Of a DNA stretch of 64,000 nucleotides, positions 35,469-44,177 are shown in pieces. The DNA lies in contig NZ_CP022278.1 in NCBI RefSeq assembly GCF_002216145.1, positions 496,001 to 560,000 on the forward strand. The letters are read 5' to 3'. The notes below the pieces were generated by a model that was not told the DNA's origin, searched no databases, and saw nothing but the letters and a program-made list of their open reading frames with translations. Source of the DNA: Neisseria chenwenguii. Its GTDB lineage: Bacteria > Pseudomonadota > Gammaproteobacteria > Burkholderiales > Neisseriaceae. The position numbers and the translations under genes were made by a program. Within the stretch, counting starts at the first letter, position 1. Each line of letters opens with the position of its first letter.

Positions 35469-36824
35469 ATGTCCGAACTTTTCGCGCCTGCATCCGTATC
35501 CGTTTCCGAACTCAACGCTTTGGCCAAAGCCCTGCTCGAAGACCATCTTTTCGGGCTGTGGGTGGCGGGCGAGGTGTCGAATCTGACCCGCGCGGCCAGC
35601 GGGCATTATTATTTTTCGCTCAAAGACAGCCGTGCGCAGGTGCGTTGTGCGATGTTTAAGGGCGCGGCTTCGCGGCTGGCGCAGCCTTTGAAGGAAGGCG
35701 ACCACATCGAGGTGTCGGGCAAAATCAGTATTTACGAGGCGCGGGGTGAGTTTCAGATTACGGTAAACGAGGTTCGGCTGGTGGGTTTGGGGCGGCTTTA
35801 CGAGGCTTACGAGAAGCTGAAAGCCAAACTTCAGCTCGAGGGGGTATTTGATGCAGCGCGGAAAAAGCCGCTGCCGGCGCACCCGCAGAAAATCGGCATT
35901 GTGACGAGCCTAGCGGCGGCGGCGCTGCGCGATGTGGTTTCGACGCTGAAACGGCGTGCGCCGGAGATTCCGCTGGTGGTTTATCCGACGGCGGTTCAGG
36001 GCGCGGGCAGCGAATTTCAGATTGCAGAGGCGGTTCAGACGGCCTCGCGCCGCGCGGAGGTTGATGTTTTGATTATCTGCCGCGGCGGGGGCAGCATTGA
36101 GGATTTGTGGGCGTTTAACGAGGAAGCGGTGGTGCGCGCAGTGGCGGAGTGCGCCATTCCCGTGGTCAGCGGCGTAGGGCATGAAACGGATTTCACGCTC
36201 ACGGATTTCGCCGCAGATGTGCGTGCGCCGACACCGACGGGCGCGGCGGAATTGGTCAGCCCCAACCGTTTGGAATCGTTGGCCAAACTCGCGCAGGCGC
36301 AAGGCCGTCTGAAAAACACCTTGCAGCAGCGTTATTACGACGCCGCGCAGAAAACCGACTGGCTCGCCCGCCAAATCCGCCATCCGCGCCAAAAGCTCGC
36401 CGACGAATGCGCCGCGCTGCAATCGCTTGCGCGCAGCCTGCATTTTGCGATGGGCAACACCCGCCGTTTCCATGCCCAAACCCTCGCCCGCCAAGCGGAA
36501 AACCTGCAACGCCTGCGCCCCGATACGGCAGCCCCGGCGCTCGAGCTGGCGCGTTTTCAGACGGCCTTGGAGCAGTCGTTCGGCGCCCTGCTTACCCGCC
36601 GCCGCCAAACTTTGGAAAAACAGTCCGCCCTGTTGGAAGCCGTGTCGCCGCAGCAGATTTTGGAACGCGGTTTTTCGGTGGTAAAAAACAGCCGCGGCCA
36701 AGTGGTGCGCAACGCCGCCGCGCTCAAGCAGGGGCAGAAGCTGCACATCGTGTTTGCCGACGGCGAAACCGACGTGCGCGTGACGAAAGAACACGCGCAG
36801 CCGGATTTGTTTGATTTTTCTTGA
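35469..36824 (+). CDS. xseA: exodeoxyribonuclease VII large subunit
   Basis: 451 residues. With XseB degrades single-stranded DNA in repair. N-terminal OB domain (LWVAGEVSNLTRAASGHYYFSLKD, residues about 30-53), then the catalytic region IGIVTSLAAAALRD, IICRGGGSIEDLWAFN and VVSGVGHETDFTLTDFAAD, and a coiled-coil C-terminal part. At least three DUS are inside the coding sequence (AVQTAS, QGRLKN, RFQTAL). Start has a weak ribosome binding site (CCCCCGCC). Confidence 0.95.
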   Translation: MSELFAPASVSVSELNALAKALLEDHLFGLWVAGEVSNLTRAASGHYYFSLKDSRAQVRCAMFKGAASRLAQPLKEGDHIEVSGKISIYEARGEFQITVNEVRLVGLGRLYEAYEKLKAKLQLEGVFDAARKKPLPAHPQKIGIVTSLAAAALRDVVSTLKRRAPEIPLVVYPTAVQGAGSEFQIAEAVQTASRRAEVDVLIICRGGGSIEDLWAFNEEAVVRAVAECAIPVVSGVGHETDFTLTDFAADVRAPTPTGAAELVSPNRLESLAKLAQAQGRLKNTLQQRYYDAAQKTDWLARQIRHPRQKLADECAALQSLARSLHFAMGNTRRFHAQTLARQAENLQRLRPDTAAPALELARFQTALEQSFGALLTRRRQTLEKQSALLEAVSPQQILERGFSVVKNSRGQVVRNAAALKQGQKLHIVFADGETDVRVTKEHAQPDLFDFS

Positions 36825-37143
36825 GGTTTTCAGACGGCATCGGGGTGTGAGGCTGTCTGAAAATGTAAACCGGATTCTTGAATCCGACATTTCGAATATT
36901 TGAGCGGACACCGGATACAAGTATCCGCCCTACGGGTTTCATAAAAACCACCGTTTTCCGAGTTTCAAACAGCCCTCTCCCGCAGGAGAGGGAACACATG
37001 GGCAGAACGCCGGGCATTACAGGGGAAACCTGAGTTTCAGACGGCATTAACATGTTTAAGGCCGTCTGAAAACCCCTTGCCCTATCCCGCGATAACGTAT
37101 AAGGTATGCCTAGAAAATACGTTCCAACCCGCAGAAATATCCT
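36825..37143. other. intergenic region with repeats before pssA
   Basis: About 320 bases without a gene. Holds DUS copies, the composite GTCGGAT repeat (36868-36932), and a CCCTCTCCCGCAGGAGAGGG palindrome at about 36970-36989 that also occurs in related form at 51489 and 57709. No promoter assigned. Confidence 0.6.
36868..36932. repeat. composite palindromic GTCGGAT repeat, copy C
   Basis: CGGATTCTTGAATCCG and CGGATACAAGTATCCG flank about 25 bases, with outer ends degenerate compared with copies at 9060 and 29849. Confidence 0.7.
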
Positions 37144-37896
37144 ATGGAAAACCCTGAAAACCCAATCCCGCCGCGCGCGTCGCTGCGGCAGAACAGCATC
37201 TACCTGCTTCCCAACTCCTTTACCGTCGCGGCGCTTTTTTCGGCGTTTTTCGCCATTACCCAATCGATGCACGGCAAATACGAAATTGCGGCGATTGCGG
37301 TGTTTATTTCCATGCTGCTCGACGGCATGGACGGGCGCGTGGCGCGCTGGACCAACAGCCAGAGCGCGTTCGGCGAACAGCTCGACAGCCTGGCCGACAT
37401 GGTCAGCTTCGGCGTCGCGCCCGCGCTGATTGCGTATAAATGGCAGCTTTGGCAGTTTGGTAAAATCGGCTATTCGGTTGCGTTTATCTACTGCGCCTGC
37501 GCGGCCTTGCGGCTGGCGCTGTTCAACACGCTCATCGGCAAGGTCGATAAGCGCTGGTTTATCGGTATTCCCAGCCCGACGGCGGCGGCACTGATTGTCG
37601 GCCTGATTTGGGTCGATCACAGCGTCGAGCGCTTCTCCCATGTAGGCTGGTGGGCGCTGGGCATCACGCTGTTTGCGGGTTTGTCGATGATTGTGCAGAT
37701 TCCGTTTTGGAGCTTTAAGGAAATCAACATCCGCCGCAAAGTGCCGTTTATGGGCATGGTGGTAGCGGTATTGCTGCTGCTGCTGATTACCTGGGAGCCG
37801 TCGCTGGTTCTGTTTCTGTTTTTCTTCGGCTACAGCCTCTCGGGCTATGTGATGGCGGTGCGCCGTTGGTTGAGAAAGCGCAGAAAGGCCGTCTGA
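37144..37896 (+). CDS. pssA: CDP-diacylglycerol-serine O-phosphatidyltransferase
   Basis: 250 residues, about eight membrane spans. Makes phosphatidylserine, the precursor of phosphatidylethanolamine. The CDP-alcohol phosphotransferase motif (DGxDGxxAR...G...D...D) is seen in LDGMDGRVARWTN and GEQLDSLADM near residues 60-85. The stop TGA is in a DUS (ending RKAV). It is followed three bases later by the tauE-type gene, so the two are probably co-transcribed. Confidence 0.93.
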   Translation: MENPENPIPPRASLRQNSIYLLPNSFTVAALFSAFFAITQSMHGKYEIAAIAVFISMLLDGMDGRVARWTNSQSAFGEQLDSLADMVSFGVAPALIAYKWQLWQFGKIGYSVAFIYCACAALRLALFNTLIGKVDKRWFIGIPSPTAAALIVGLIWVDHSVERFSHVGWWALGITLFAGLSMIVQIPFWSFKEINIRRKVPFMGMVVAVLLLLLITWEPSLVLFLFFFGYSLSGYVMAVRRWLRKRRKAV

Positions 37897-37899
37897 AAA

Positions 37900-38703
37900 A
37901 TGGATTATCTTACGATGATTGCTGCCCTGCTTGCTGCGGGCGGTGCTGCGGGATTTTTGGCCGGCCTCTTCGGCGTCGGCGGCGGCACGATTATCGTGCC
38001 GATTGTTTTGTGGGTATTGCAACTGCAAAACGCGGGCGGCCATCCCTACGCGCAGCATCTGGCCATCGGCACGTCGTTTGCTGTGATGGTGTTCACCACG
38101 CTTTCCAGCGTTTACGCACAGCATAAAAAGCGCTCTATCGACTGGCAAACCGTGTTGCGCATGAGCCCGGGCATGATTGCAGGCGTCTTGCTCGGCGCGG
38201 TTTCCGCCAAGTTTATCCCCACTTACGGCCTGCAGATTTTCTTCATCGTCTTCCTGCTCGCCATCGCCATCAAAACGCTCACCGGCGCCAACCCCAAACC
38301 CTCGCGCCGCCTGCCGCGAACGGGCGGGCTGACCGCCGTCGGCATCGTATTCGGAACAGCCTCGAGCTGGGTCGGCATCGGCGGCGGTTCGCTTTCCGTG
38401 CCGTTTCTGATGTATTGCAATATGGAAGCACACAAAGCCATCGGCACCTCCAGCGGCCTCGCTTGGCCGATCGCCGTGGCGGGAACCACCGGCTATCTCG
38501 TTATGGGCTGGAACGTCTCCGACCTGCCCGCCGGTTCGCTCGGTTTCCTCTACCTGCCCGCCGTCGCCGTATTGAGCATCGCCACCGTCGCCTGCGCCCC
38601 GCTGGGTGTGAAAACGGCGCACAAACTGCCGGCGAAAAAACTCAAAACCGCGTTTGGCATTTTGCTGCTCTTAATTGCGCTGAATATGGCGTTGAAACTA
38701 TAG
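37900..38703 (+). CDS. TauE/SafE family anion exporter
   Basis: 267 residues, about eight membrane spans in two repeats, each with the Gly-rich motif (LFGVGGGTIIVPIVLWV near residue 25; WVGIGGGSLSVPFLMY near 160). The family exports sulfite, sulfoacetate or similar anions; the substrate here is unknown. The stop TAG (38701-38703) lies within the terminal repeat of a Correia element, so the C-terminus ALKL has been set by that insertion. Confidence 0.88.
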   Translation: MDYLTMIAALLAAGGAAGFLAGLFGVGGGTIIVPIVLWVLQLQNAGGHPYAQHLAIGTSFAVMVFTTLSSVYAQHKKRSIDWQTVLRMSPGMIAGVLLGAVSAKFIPTYGLQIFFIVFLLAIAIKTLTGANPKPSRRLPRTGGLTAVGIVFGTASSWVGIGGGSLSVPFLMYCNMEAHKAIGTSSGLAWPIAVAGTTGYLVMGWNVSDLPAGSLGFLYLPAVAVLSIATVACAPLGVKTAHKLPAKKLKTAFGILLLLIALNMALKL

Positions 38704-38805
38704 TGAATTAAAATAAGAAATCTACAGCGTTGGCTGCGCCTTACCGTACTACTTGTTACTGTCTTCGGCTTGCCGCCTTGTATCTTTCTTATTTACTTCA
38801 CTATA
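38699..38805. repeat. Correia repeat-enclosed element
   Basis: 107 bp with terminal inverted repeats TATAGTGAATTAAAATAAG and CTTATTTACTTCACTATA (near-complementary) and the standard interior (CAGCGTTGGCTGCGCCTTACCGTACT, TTGTTACTGTC, GGCTTGCCGCCTTGT in short pieces). The left end overlaps the tauE-type gene's stop codon. Confidence 0.9.
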
Positions 38806-38830
38806 ATTTGAATGCTATATATAAACCATC

Positions 38831-38874
38831 AAGGCCGTCTGAAAAACAGAATTGCTGTTTTCAGACGGCCTTTT
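38831..38874. terminator. inverted DUS pair between convergent genes
   Basis: AAGGCCGTCTGAAAAACAG and CTGTTTTCAGACGGCCTT with a seven-base loop. Confidence 0.8.
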
Positions 38875-38891
38875 CAGTTTCCGCCGTTTTC

Positions 38892-39572
38892 TCAATGCCC
38901 GAACGGCACAAAAAATACCGCCAGCCGCCACAGCGCCCAGCCTGCCACCAGCAACCCGGCCGCGAGCCGCACGCTGCGTTTTTGCAGAAAACCTTTCAAC
39001 TGTGCGGCAAACCAGCCCATCGCCAGCAGATTGGGCAGCGTGCCCAGCGCAAACGCCAGCATATACAGCGCGCCGTCAACCGCGCTGCCGCTGCCCAGCG
39101 CGTAAAGCGAGGCGCTGTACACCAAACCGCAGGGCAGCCAGCCCCACAGCATTCCTGCGCCGAAGCAGGCAGTGGCGGATTTGAGCGGCAGCAGCTTGTT
39201 TAAAAGCGGGTTGAGCCGTTTCCACACCGGCCGGCCGATGCCTTCGATTTTCGTGGCAACGGCGGAAAGCCCCGCCAGATAAAGCCCAAGCAAAAGCAGC
39301 AGAATGTTGGCGGCCAGATAAAGGCCGTTTTGCAACAGCCGCGTGTCGTCCAGCGAAATGCCGACCTGCCCGACCAGCCCGACAATCAGGCCGATCAAGA
39401 CATAGCTGGCCACGCGCCCGGAATTGAGCAGAACAATCAGCCCGAAGCGGTTGAGGTTGGGCGGAAGCTGCAAGGCAAAAGCGCTGCTCAGGCCGCCGCA
39501 CATGCCGACGCAGTGGCCGCCGCCGAAAAAGCCGAGCAGGAATAAAGTGAAAAAAGTGATGTCGCCGTTCAT
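38892..39572 (-). CDS. COG2836-type membrane protein (TauE/DsbD-like)
   Basis: 226 residues from MNGDITFFTLFLLGFFGGGH at 39572. Six or so membrane spans. GFFGGGHCVGMCGGLSSAF near the N-terminus and LWGWLPCGLVYS near residue 145 are hallmark paired motifs of this group, related to DsbD_2 and often linked to cytochrome oxidase or copper handling. The bases directly upstream of the ATG are a DUS (TTTTTCAGACGGCC), so no standard ribosome binding site exists; a GTG at 39632 is a less likely start. Confidence 0.82.
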   Translation of the reverse strand: MNGDITFFTLFLLGFFGGGHCVGMCGGLSSAFALQLPPNLNRFGLIVLLNSGRVASYVLIGLIVGLVGQVGISLDDTRLLQNGLYLAANILLLLLGLYLAGLSAVATKIEGIGRPVWKRLNPLLNKLLPLKSATACFGAGMLWGWLPCGLVYSASLYALGSGSAVDGALYMLAFALGTLPNLLAMGWFAAQLKGFLQKRSVRLAAGLLVAGWALWRLAVFFVPFGH

Positions 39573-39791
39573 GGCCGTCTGAAAAAATAGAAAGTGGAAA
39601 AGGAGGATTTTAGGCCGTCTGAAAGCCGCCACTATTGTAACAACAACCCGCCCACACCGTCTTTTTGTAAAACAAGGTAAGACCGCCGCTGCAAACTTTC
39701 CCTAAACTTGTTTTCATATAAATATATGCCCCGTCCGACTGCGCCGGAATTGTTCCATTTACAGATTAATCAACTTTTCAGGAGTGAAAAC

Positions 39792-40271
39792 ATGGGTTTG
39801 TTTAGCTTTATCAAAGGTGCCGGCGAAAACTGTTCGGAAAAGACGAAGCGGAAGTTGCCGCACAATCCGCAGCGAGCGTGGAGAATTTGAACGCCAAAGC
39901 CGCCGCTGCCATTCAGGCAGGCTTATGTCGAACAACAGAACCTCGGTCTGACCGGCCCGTCGGTCGAATTCGACGGTGCAACGGGCAAAGTCGTTTTGGG
40001 CGGTACCGCACCGTCGCAGGAAGCAGCGGAAAAAGCCGTTTTGGCCGCGGGCAACGTGACCGGCGTGTCTGACGTGCAAAACGATTTGCAGCTCCCCGCC
40101 GCGACCGAAGCGCAGTATCACGACGTGATCAAAGGCGACACGCTGGCGTCCATTGCGAAAAAATACTACGGTGACGCCAACCAATACATGAAATTTTTCG
40201 AAGCCAACAAACCGATGTTGAGCCATCCGGATAAAATCTACGTCGGCCAGAAACTGCACATTCCTGCGTAA
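39792..40271 (+). pseudogene. kbp: Kbp/YgaU-like BON-LysM protein, two frameshifts
   Basis: Starts MGLFSFIKGAGE after a strong CAGGAGTGAAAAC. Reading is lost at AAAA 39826-39829 (five A would restore GEKLFGKDEAEV), and returns at a tandem four-base duplication CAGGCAGG 39914-39921 (one copy gives AIQAYVEQQN). Net change is plus three bases, but the shifted part has a TGA at 39888. The rest is an intact BON domain (SVEFDGATGKVVLGG) and LysM domain (HDVIKGDTLASIAKKYYGDA), ending LHIPA. E. coli Kbp binds K+. Probably a broken gene. Confidence 0.85.
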
Positions 40272-40294
40272 GCTGATGATTTGAAGTAAAAATT

Positions 40295-40326
40295 AAGGCC
40301 GCCTGAAATATTTCAGACGGCCTTTT
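40295..40326 (+). terminator. inverted DUS pair after kbp remnant
   Basis: AAGGCCGCCTGAAATA and TATTTCAGACGGCCTTTT; the first DUS copy carries one changed base. Confidence 0.6.
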
Positions 40327-40337
40327 GCCATTTCAAC

Positions 40338-40571
40338 TCACTTCGCGTGTGCACGGAAATATTCCCACTCTTCCACCACTTTGCCGTCCGGCAGATGGCA
40401 CAACGCGTATTCATTGCCTTGCACGTCTTTTTCCGCTTCCAGCCTGCCGCCTTGTTTGACGCAGAACACCGACGCGGGATTAGTCATGCCGACGGCTTCG
40501 GGTTCGGCGGATTTTTACGATTGGCAGGCGGTCAACGCGGCGGCAAGGCTCAAAATCAAGGTTTTGTTCAT
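40338..40571 (-). pseudogene. DUF333 lipoprotein gene with in-frame stop
   Basis: Starts MNKTLILSLAAALTACQS, a lipoprotein signal, after GGAGAAAGGAAATCTGT, then TAA at codon 19 (40517-40515). The same frame continues KSAEPEAVGMTNPASVFCVK, QGGRLEAEKD and LPDGKVVEEWEYFRAHAK, the DUF333 signature. A CAA-to-TAA change explains it. 78 codons in all. Restart at an internal Met would give an unexported protein. Base-calling error cannot be ruled out. Confidence 0.8.
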
Positions 40572-40595
40572 ACAGATTTCCTTTCTCCGGATTTT

Positions 40596-41381
40596 TCAGA
40601 CGGCCTCTGCTTGCAGTCCCGGCACTTTGCGAAACAGCCGGTAGAAATTTTCCGTTGTATATTCAGCCACTTCTTCCAGCGTTTCGCCGCGCAGTTTGGC
40701 GAGAAACCCGGCGGTATGGCGCACATACGACGGCTCGTTGGGCTTGCCGCGTTTTGGGACGGGCGCGAGGAACGGCGCGTCGGTTTCGACCAAAATTCGT
40801 TCGCGCGGCACATATTTTGCCGCTTCCTGAATCAGCGGCGCGTTTTTAAACGTCAGAATGCCTGAAAACGAAATATACAGCCCCAAATCCAGCGCGGCTT
40901 CGGCGAATACCGTGTCTTCGGAAAAGCAATGAATCACGCCCGAATTGGCCGCGCCCTCTTTCAGCAGCCGCAGCGTATCCGCCGCCGCATCGCGGGTGTG
41001 CACGATAACAGGCAAACCCGCTTCGTTGGCGGCTTGGATATGGTCGGCGAAGCGCTTGTGCTGCCAGCCCAAATCGCCTTTGCACCAATAATAATCCAAC
41101 CCCGTTTCGCCGATGCCGACCACTTTCGGATGGCGGGCTTTTTCGACCATTTCGGCTACGCTGAATTCTTCCGCGTCTTCGCGGTCGGGGTGGATGCCGA
41201 CGGTGCAGAAAATGTGCGCATTTGCCTCGGCGATGGCGAACACTTCGTCAAAACTTTGGCGGCTGACGCTGACGGCCAGCGCCTGCTTCACGTCTTGCGC
41301 CGCCATATTGGCAAACACTTCGGGCAGGCGGCTGCTTAGGCCGTCGAAATTCAGATGGCAATGCGAATCGATTAATTGCAT
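40596..41381 (-). CDS. tatD: TatD family DNase
   Basis: 261 residues from MQLIDSHCHLNFDGL at 41381 (a start at 41411 adds ten residues and overlaps pilZ more). Metal-dependent hydrolase of the amidohydrolase fold acting on DNA ends. Metal ligands in DSHCHLN, GETGLDYYW, VIVHTRDA, VIHCFSED and VETDAPFLAP are all present. The stop is in a DUS (ending AEAV). It follows pilZ and holB in what looks like one operon. Confidence 0.93.
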   Translation of the reverse strand: MQLIDSHCHLNFDGLSSRLPEVFANMAAQDVKQALAVSVSRQSFDEVFAIAEANAHIFCTVGIHPDREDAEEFSVAEMVEKARHPKVVGIGETGLDYYWCKGDLGWQHKRFADHIQAANEAGLPVIVHTRDAAADTLRLLKEGAANSGVIHCFSEDTVFAEAALDLGLYISFSGILTFKNAPLIQEAAKYVPRERILVETDAPFLAPVPKRGKPNEPSYVRHTAGFLAKLRGETLEEVAEYTTENFYRLFRKVPGLQAEAV

Positions 41382-41385
41382 GATT

Positions 41386-41736
41386 TTAAAGGGTAAATGT
41401 TGCGCGTTCATCGCGCAGGTGGTTGCCTAATTCGGCTTCAATCAGGTTTTTGGTCTGAATACAGATGTCGAGGTCGGTAAACGCCAGCCCGACACCTTTG
41501 GGACGGTGCGCAGAGGTGCGCGCGGGGTTGATAAACGCCACTTTGGTCGGCAGAAAACGCTTGGCGTGATTGCCGATTTCAACCGCCAGCAGGATTTCGT
41601 CGCCCAGCGAAAACACGTCTTCGGACGGCACAAACAGCCCGCCGTTTTCCAAAAACGGCATATAGCAGTTGTAGAGCATGACTTTTTCTTTGAGTTGGAG
41701 GGACATCATCTTGCCCGGAATGTTGCTGTTTTCCAT
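41386..41736 (-). CDS. pilZ: type IV pilus PilZ protein
   Basis: 116 residues. Small PilZ-domain protein needed for type IV pilus assembly, working with PilB and FimX-like partners in other genera. Matches the neisserial PilZ pattern (PFLENGGLFVPSEDVFSLGDEILLAVEI, with RTSAHRPKGVGLAF). It lacks the RxxxR c-di-GMP motif, as expected. Between holB and tatD, the common order. Confidence 0.92.
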   Translation of the reverse strand: MENSNIPGKMMSLQLKEKVMLYNCYMPFLENGGLFVPSEDVFSLGDEILLAVEIGNHAKRFLPTKVAFINPARTSAHRPKGVGLAFTDLDICIQTKNLIEAELGNHLRDERATFTL

Positions 41737-41745
41737 TATTTTTTC

Positions 41746-42723
41746 CTATTTGTTTTGCCAAAATTCAAGGTACTCGGTGAGCAGAAACTCGAGCTGCATT
41801 TTAACACTTAACGTATGGTAGCCATACGGGCTGAGCGCATTCAGACGGCCTGTCAGCGCAAACAGCCTGCCCGCGTCGGTTTTCGCCGCCGTATCCGCCA
41901 GCTTCTGCGCATATTCCGGGTAATACAGCGGCGGCATCCCCTGTTGCGCCAAACCCACATCCAAGAGCCATTTCTGCATCCAATCGATAAACACCGCCAG
42001 CGGCTGTTTCAATTTATCAAACGCCGCCGCAAAATCCAAAATTGCCAACAGGCGCGGCGCAGCGAGCAAATCCAGCAATTCGCGGCGCACACCGTCCAAC
42101 TCCGGCGCCGCCTCAAACAAAGGCGCACCGCTGTGAAACGCCAACAGCGCCTCCGCCTGTTCCACTCCTTCCCCACGCAGATAATCCAGCGCCGCCTCCC
42201 GCGAGGGCGGCGGCAAAACCAGTTGGCGGCAGCGGCTTTTAATCGTCGGCAAAAGTTTGTCGCGCGCATGGGTGACGAGCAGGAAAACAACGTGTGCCGG
42301 CGGTTCTTCCAAAGCCTTGAGCAAACCGTTGGCCGCCTGAACATTCATATTCTCTGCCGGATGCACCAGCACCACCCGCAGCCCACCGCGCACCGACGTC
42401 AGATAAATATCCTCCACCACCGCGCGCACCGCGTCGATTTTAATCTGCAACAGCTTGCGCCCCACCGCCTCGCCGTCGGGGATTTCCGGCGTCAGCTCGT
42501 AAAAATCGGGATGGCTGTTTTGCGCAAACAAATGGCACGACGCACATACGCCGCACGGCTCGCAGCCCTCCGTCGGCGACTCGCACAACAAAGCCTGCGC
42601 CGTAAAACGCGCAAACGCCGTCTTGCCCGTATTCTGCCGGCCGGTAAACAGCCAAGCGTTCGGGCGGTTCTGCCAATGCGCCGCCAGCTGCCGCCATTGG
42701 GGTTGGTGCCACGGATAAATCAT
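41746..42723 (-). CDS. holB: DNA polymerase III delta' subunit
   Basis: 325 residues from MIYPWHQPQWRQLAAHW at 42723. Clamp-loader subunit. P-loop FTGRQNTGKTAFARF (near residue 30), zinc-binding CEPCGVCASCHLF, the SRC motif in PTIKSRCRQL and NGLLKALEEPPAHVVF are characteristic. First gene of holB-pilZ-tatD. The upstream region carries module copy 3 on the other strand. Confidence 0.93.
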   Translation of the reverse strand: MIYPWHQPQWRQLAAHWQNRPNAWLFTGRQNTGKTAFARFTAQALLCESPTEGCEPCGVCASCHLFAQNSHPDFYELTPEIPDGEAVGRKLLQIKIDAVRAVVEDIYLTSVRGGLRVVLVHPAENMNVQAANGLLKALEEPPAHVVFLLVTHARDKLLPTIKSRCRQLVLPPPSREAALDYLRGEGVEQAEALLAFHSGAPLFEAAPELDGVRRELLDLLAAPRLLAILDFAAAFDKLKQPLAVFIDWMQKWLLDVGLAQQGMPPLYYPEYAQKLADTAAKTDAGRLFALTGRLNALSPYGYHTLSVKMQLEFLLTEYLEFWQNK

Positions 42724-42873
42724 GTCGGAAATTTCGCGGATTGGGGAAACGGAATTATACAAGAGAAACGGTTAGGGCCGTCTGAAAAGGGGGAAGGCAG
42801 ACGGCATCTGCCGTTGCAGGCACGGTCAGCCGCCTAAAGCGGCGTAACCGTATGAACGGCTTAGATGGACAAA

Positions 42874-43584
42874 ATGCCGTCCGAAAGCATTTCAAACTTT
42901 TCAGACGACATTAGATGTGTGTTTTCACGGCAAAGCCGTATAAAACCCGTCAGGGTTAACAGAAATACATATTAATTACCTTAAATATAATAACCATTAA
43001 AATAATTTAACATGACCATGTTTTGCTTCAATGTCTTAAACCCCGACATGCGGCAAATTTTGAAAAAGAAACTTAATCTCATTATGAAATTATCAAATCA
43101 CTTTATGATTCCAAAGTAAAAGAAATTTAAAACGCCTTTTCTGAAACCTAACCTGAAAGAAGGGAACGAAGTCAGAAAACTGCTGTCCTACACGAAAACG
43201 CCGCATACGGTTCGGCAAATTATTTGTCAGATTAAAAAACTGACAATATTTTCTTAATAAAAAACATACGCCAAATATGCACAAACTTGGCAAGGCAGTT
43301 ATACAGTTATGAAACTATTGAGCCTGAAAGAATTGGAAAAAGTAGCCGGCGGCGAAGATTGGATACCCGCATACTTCGGTTTTTATCCGCGCCGGACAGA
43401 CAGCATTTTCCGACAGGAAGAACGAGATTAAGAATTTGGATGGAAGAAGCACGGTTGTTTCTTCTATCCGGATATGAAGAAATTTTTCTTTCTTCATTAT
43501 TTTGAGTCTAAACTTTTAATCTTAAGGAGATTATTATGCAAGAATTGAATCAACATGAATTGGAAAATGTAGCAGGCGGCAATT
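42874..43584 (+). repeat. GG-peptide promoter/leader module, copy 3
   Basis: About 8.5 kb from copy 2. The 636-bp block (42874-43509) is colinear with the others, and identity with copy 1 continues through TTAAGGAGATTATT and the full leader MQELNQHELENVAGG. Divergence starts right after the GG codons. Inserted between holB (divergent) and recJ (convergent), with no GTACGG hairpin directly at its left edge. Confidence 0.9.
43309..43431 (+). CDS. 40-residue double-glycine leader peptide, module copy 3
   Basis: Same protein as at 32452 and 34807: leader MKLLSLKELEKVAGG and core from EDWIPAYFG. Its preservation at a distant site supports a real role for this peptide within the module. Confidence 0.7.
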   Translation: MKLLSLKELEKVAGGEDWIPAYFGFYPRRTDSIFRQEERD

Positions 43585-43766
43585 TTTCCTTGTTTGGTGG
43601 CGGCGGTGGCAACCCTGGACAATATATCGGCGGTAGCATCGGTTTAGCCTATAAACCTGATAACGGTGGCTTTGGTTTTACCGTTGGAAAGAATTTTTCT
43701 CATGTTAATGGCGTAGGAACTAACTCTTCGTCTTTTGGTTCAATAACTTTTTCAAAAAAATGGTAA
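43536..43766 (+). CDS. GG-leader glycine-rich bacteriocin-like peptide
   Basis: 76 residues. Leader MQELNQHELENVAGG and a 61-residue core that begins NFSLFGGGGGNPGQYIGG, continues with GFGFTVGKNFSHVNGVG and ends SITFSKKW. Gly- and Ser-rich with alternating hydrophobic residues suggesting beta structure, unlike the helical peptides of the first island. The leader and all upstream sequence match the gene at 32679. Immediately followed by a lipoprotein gene. Confidence 0.82.
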   Translation: MQELNQHELENVAGGNFSLFGGGGGNPGQYIGGSIGLAYKPDNGGFGFTVGKNFSHVNGVGTNSSSFGSITFSKKW

Positions 43767-43773
43767 TGTTAAC

Positions 43774-44025
43774 ATGCCATTATTGAAGAAGTTTTTGGTA
43801 CTCACCTGTATTTTCAGCATAAGCGCCTGTGCCTATACAGACAGTGACGACTTAGCTGTCAACCCTTATCCGATGGGTTCCGCTTCAAAACAGGCAGATC
43901 CTATCTGCCAGGATAGTTCCGCGAGCCCTAAAGATGGCAGTTATACATCTAGCGAACGTACAAGCTGGTCGCAACATGTCACCGACTGCAAATCCAGAGG
44001 ACAAGGGCAGAATTTGTCATACTAA
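43774..44025 (+). CDS. small lipoprotein, immunity candidate
   Basis: 83 residues. Signal MPLLKKFLVLTCIFSISACA with lipobox ISAC, lipidated Cys near residue 19. The mature part is polar with two further Cys (DPICQDSS, VTDCKSRG) that could form a disulfide. Starts seven bases after the GG peptide stop, so the two are co-expressed. Envelope lipoproteins can serve as immunity proteins, but no family is recognised. Confidence 0.7.
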   Translation: MPLLKKFLVLTCIFSISACAYTDSDDLAVNPYPMGSASKQADPICQDSSASPKDGSYTSSERTSWSQHVTDCKSRGQGQNLSY

Positions 44026-44044
44026 TCTTCTGACTCAAGCAATA

Positions 44045-44080
44045 GGGCATTTTGATCAAAAATCAAAATGCCCTGTTTAT
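44045..44080 (+). terminator. intrinsic terminator after lipoprotein gene
   Basis: Perfect 12-base arms GGGCATTTTGAT and ATCAAAATGCCC with loop CAAAA, then TGTTTATTT. Confidence 0.85.
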
Positions 44081-44177
44081 TTACCGGATTCAACCGGCTG
44101 CAAAATCCGTTCAATTTTCCAAAATTTCAAGCCATGTTTTTTTTCAGAATCCGTAGTACAAACATCCTGAAACGGTA

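Noticed and set aside
35048..35527. 159-codon minus-strand frame over the end of the first island
   Set aside because: Crosses a GG peptide gene, hairpins and the xseA start; translation is repeat-derived.
36724..38622. 632-codon minus-strand frame across pssA and the TauE-type gene
   Set aside because: Shadow frame spanning two well-recognised membrane protein genes on the other strand; low-complexity His, Arg and Gln content.
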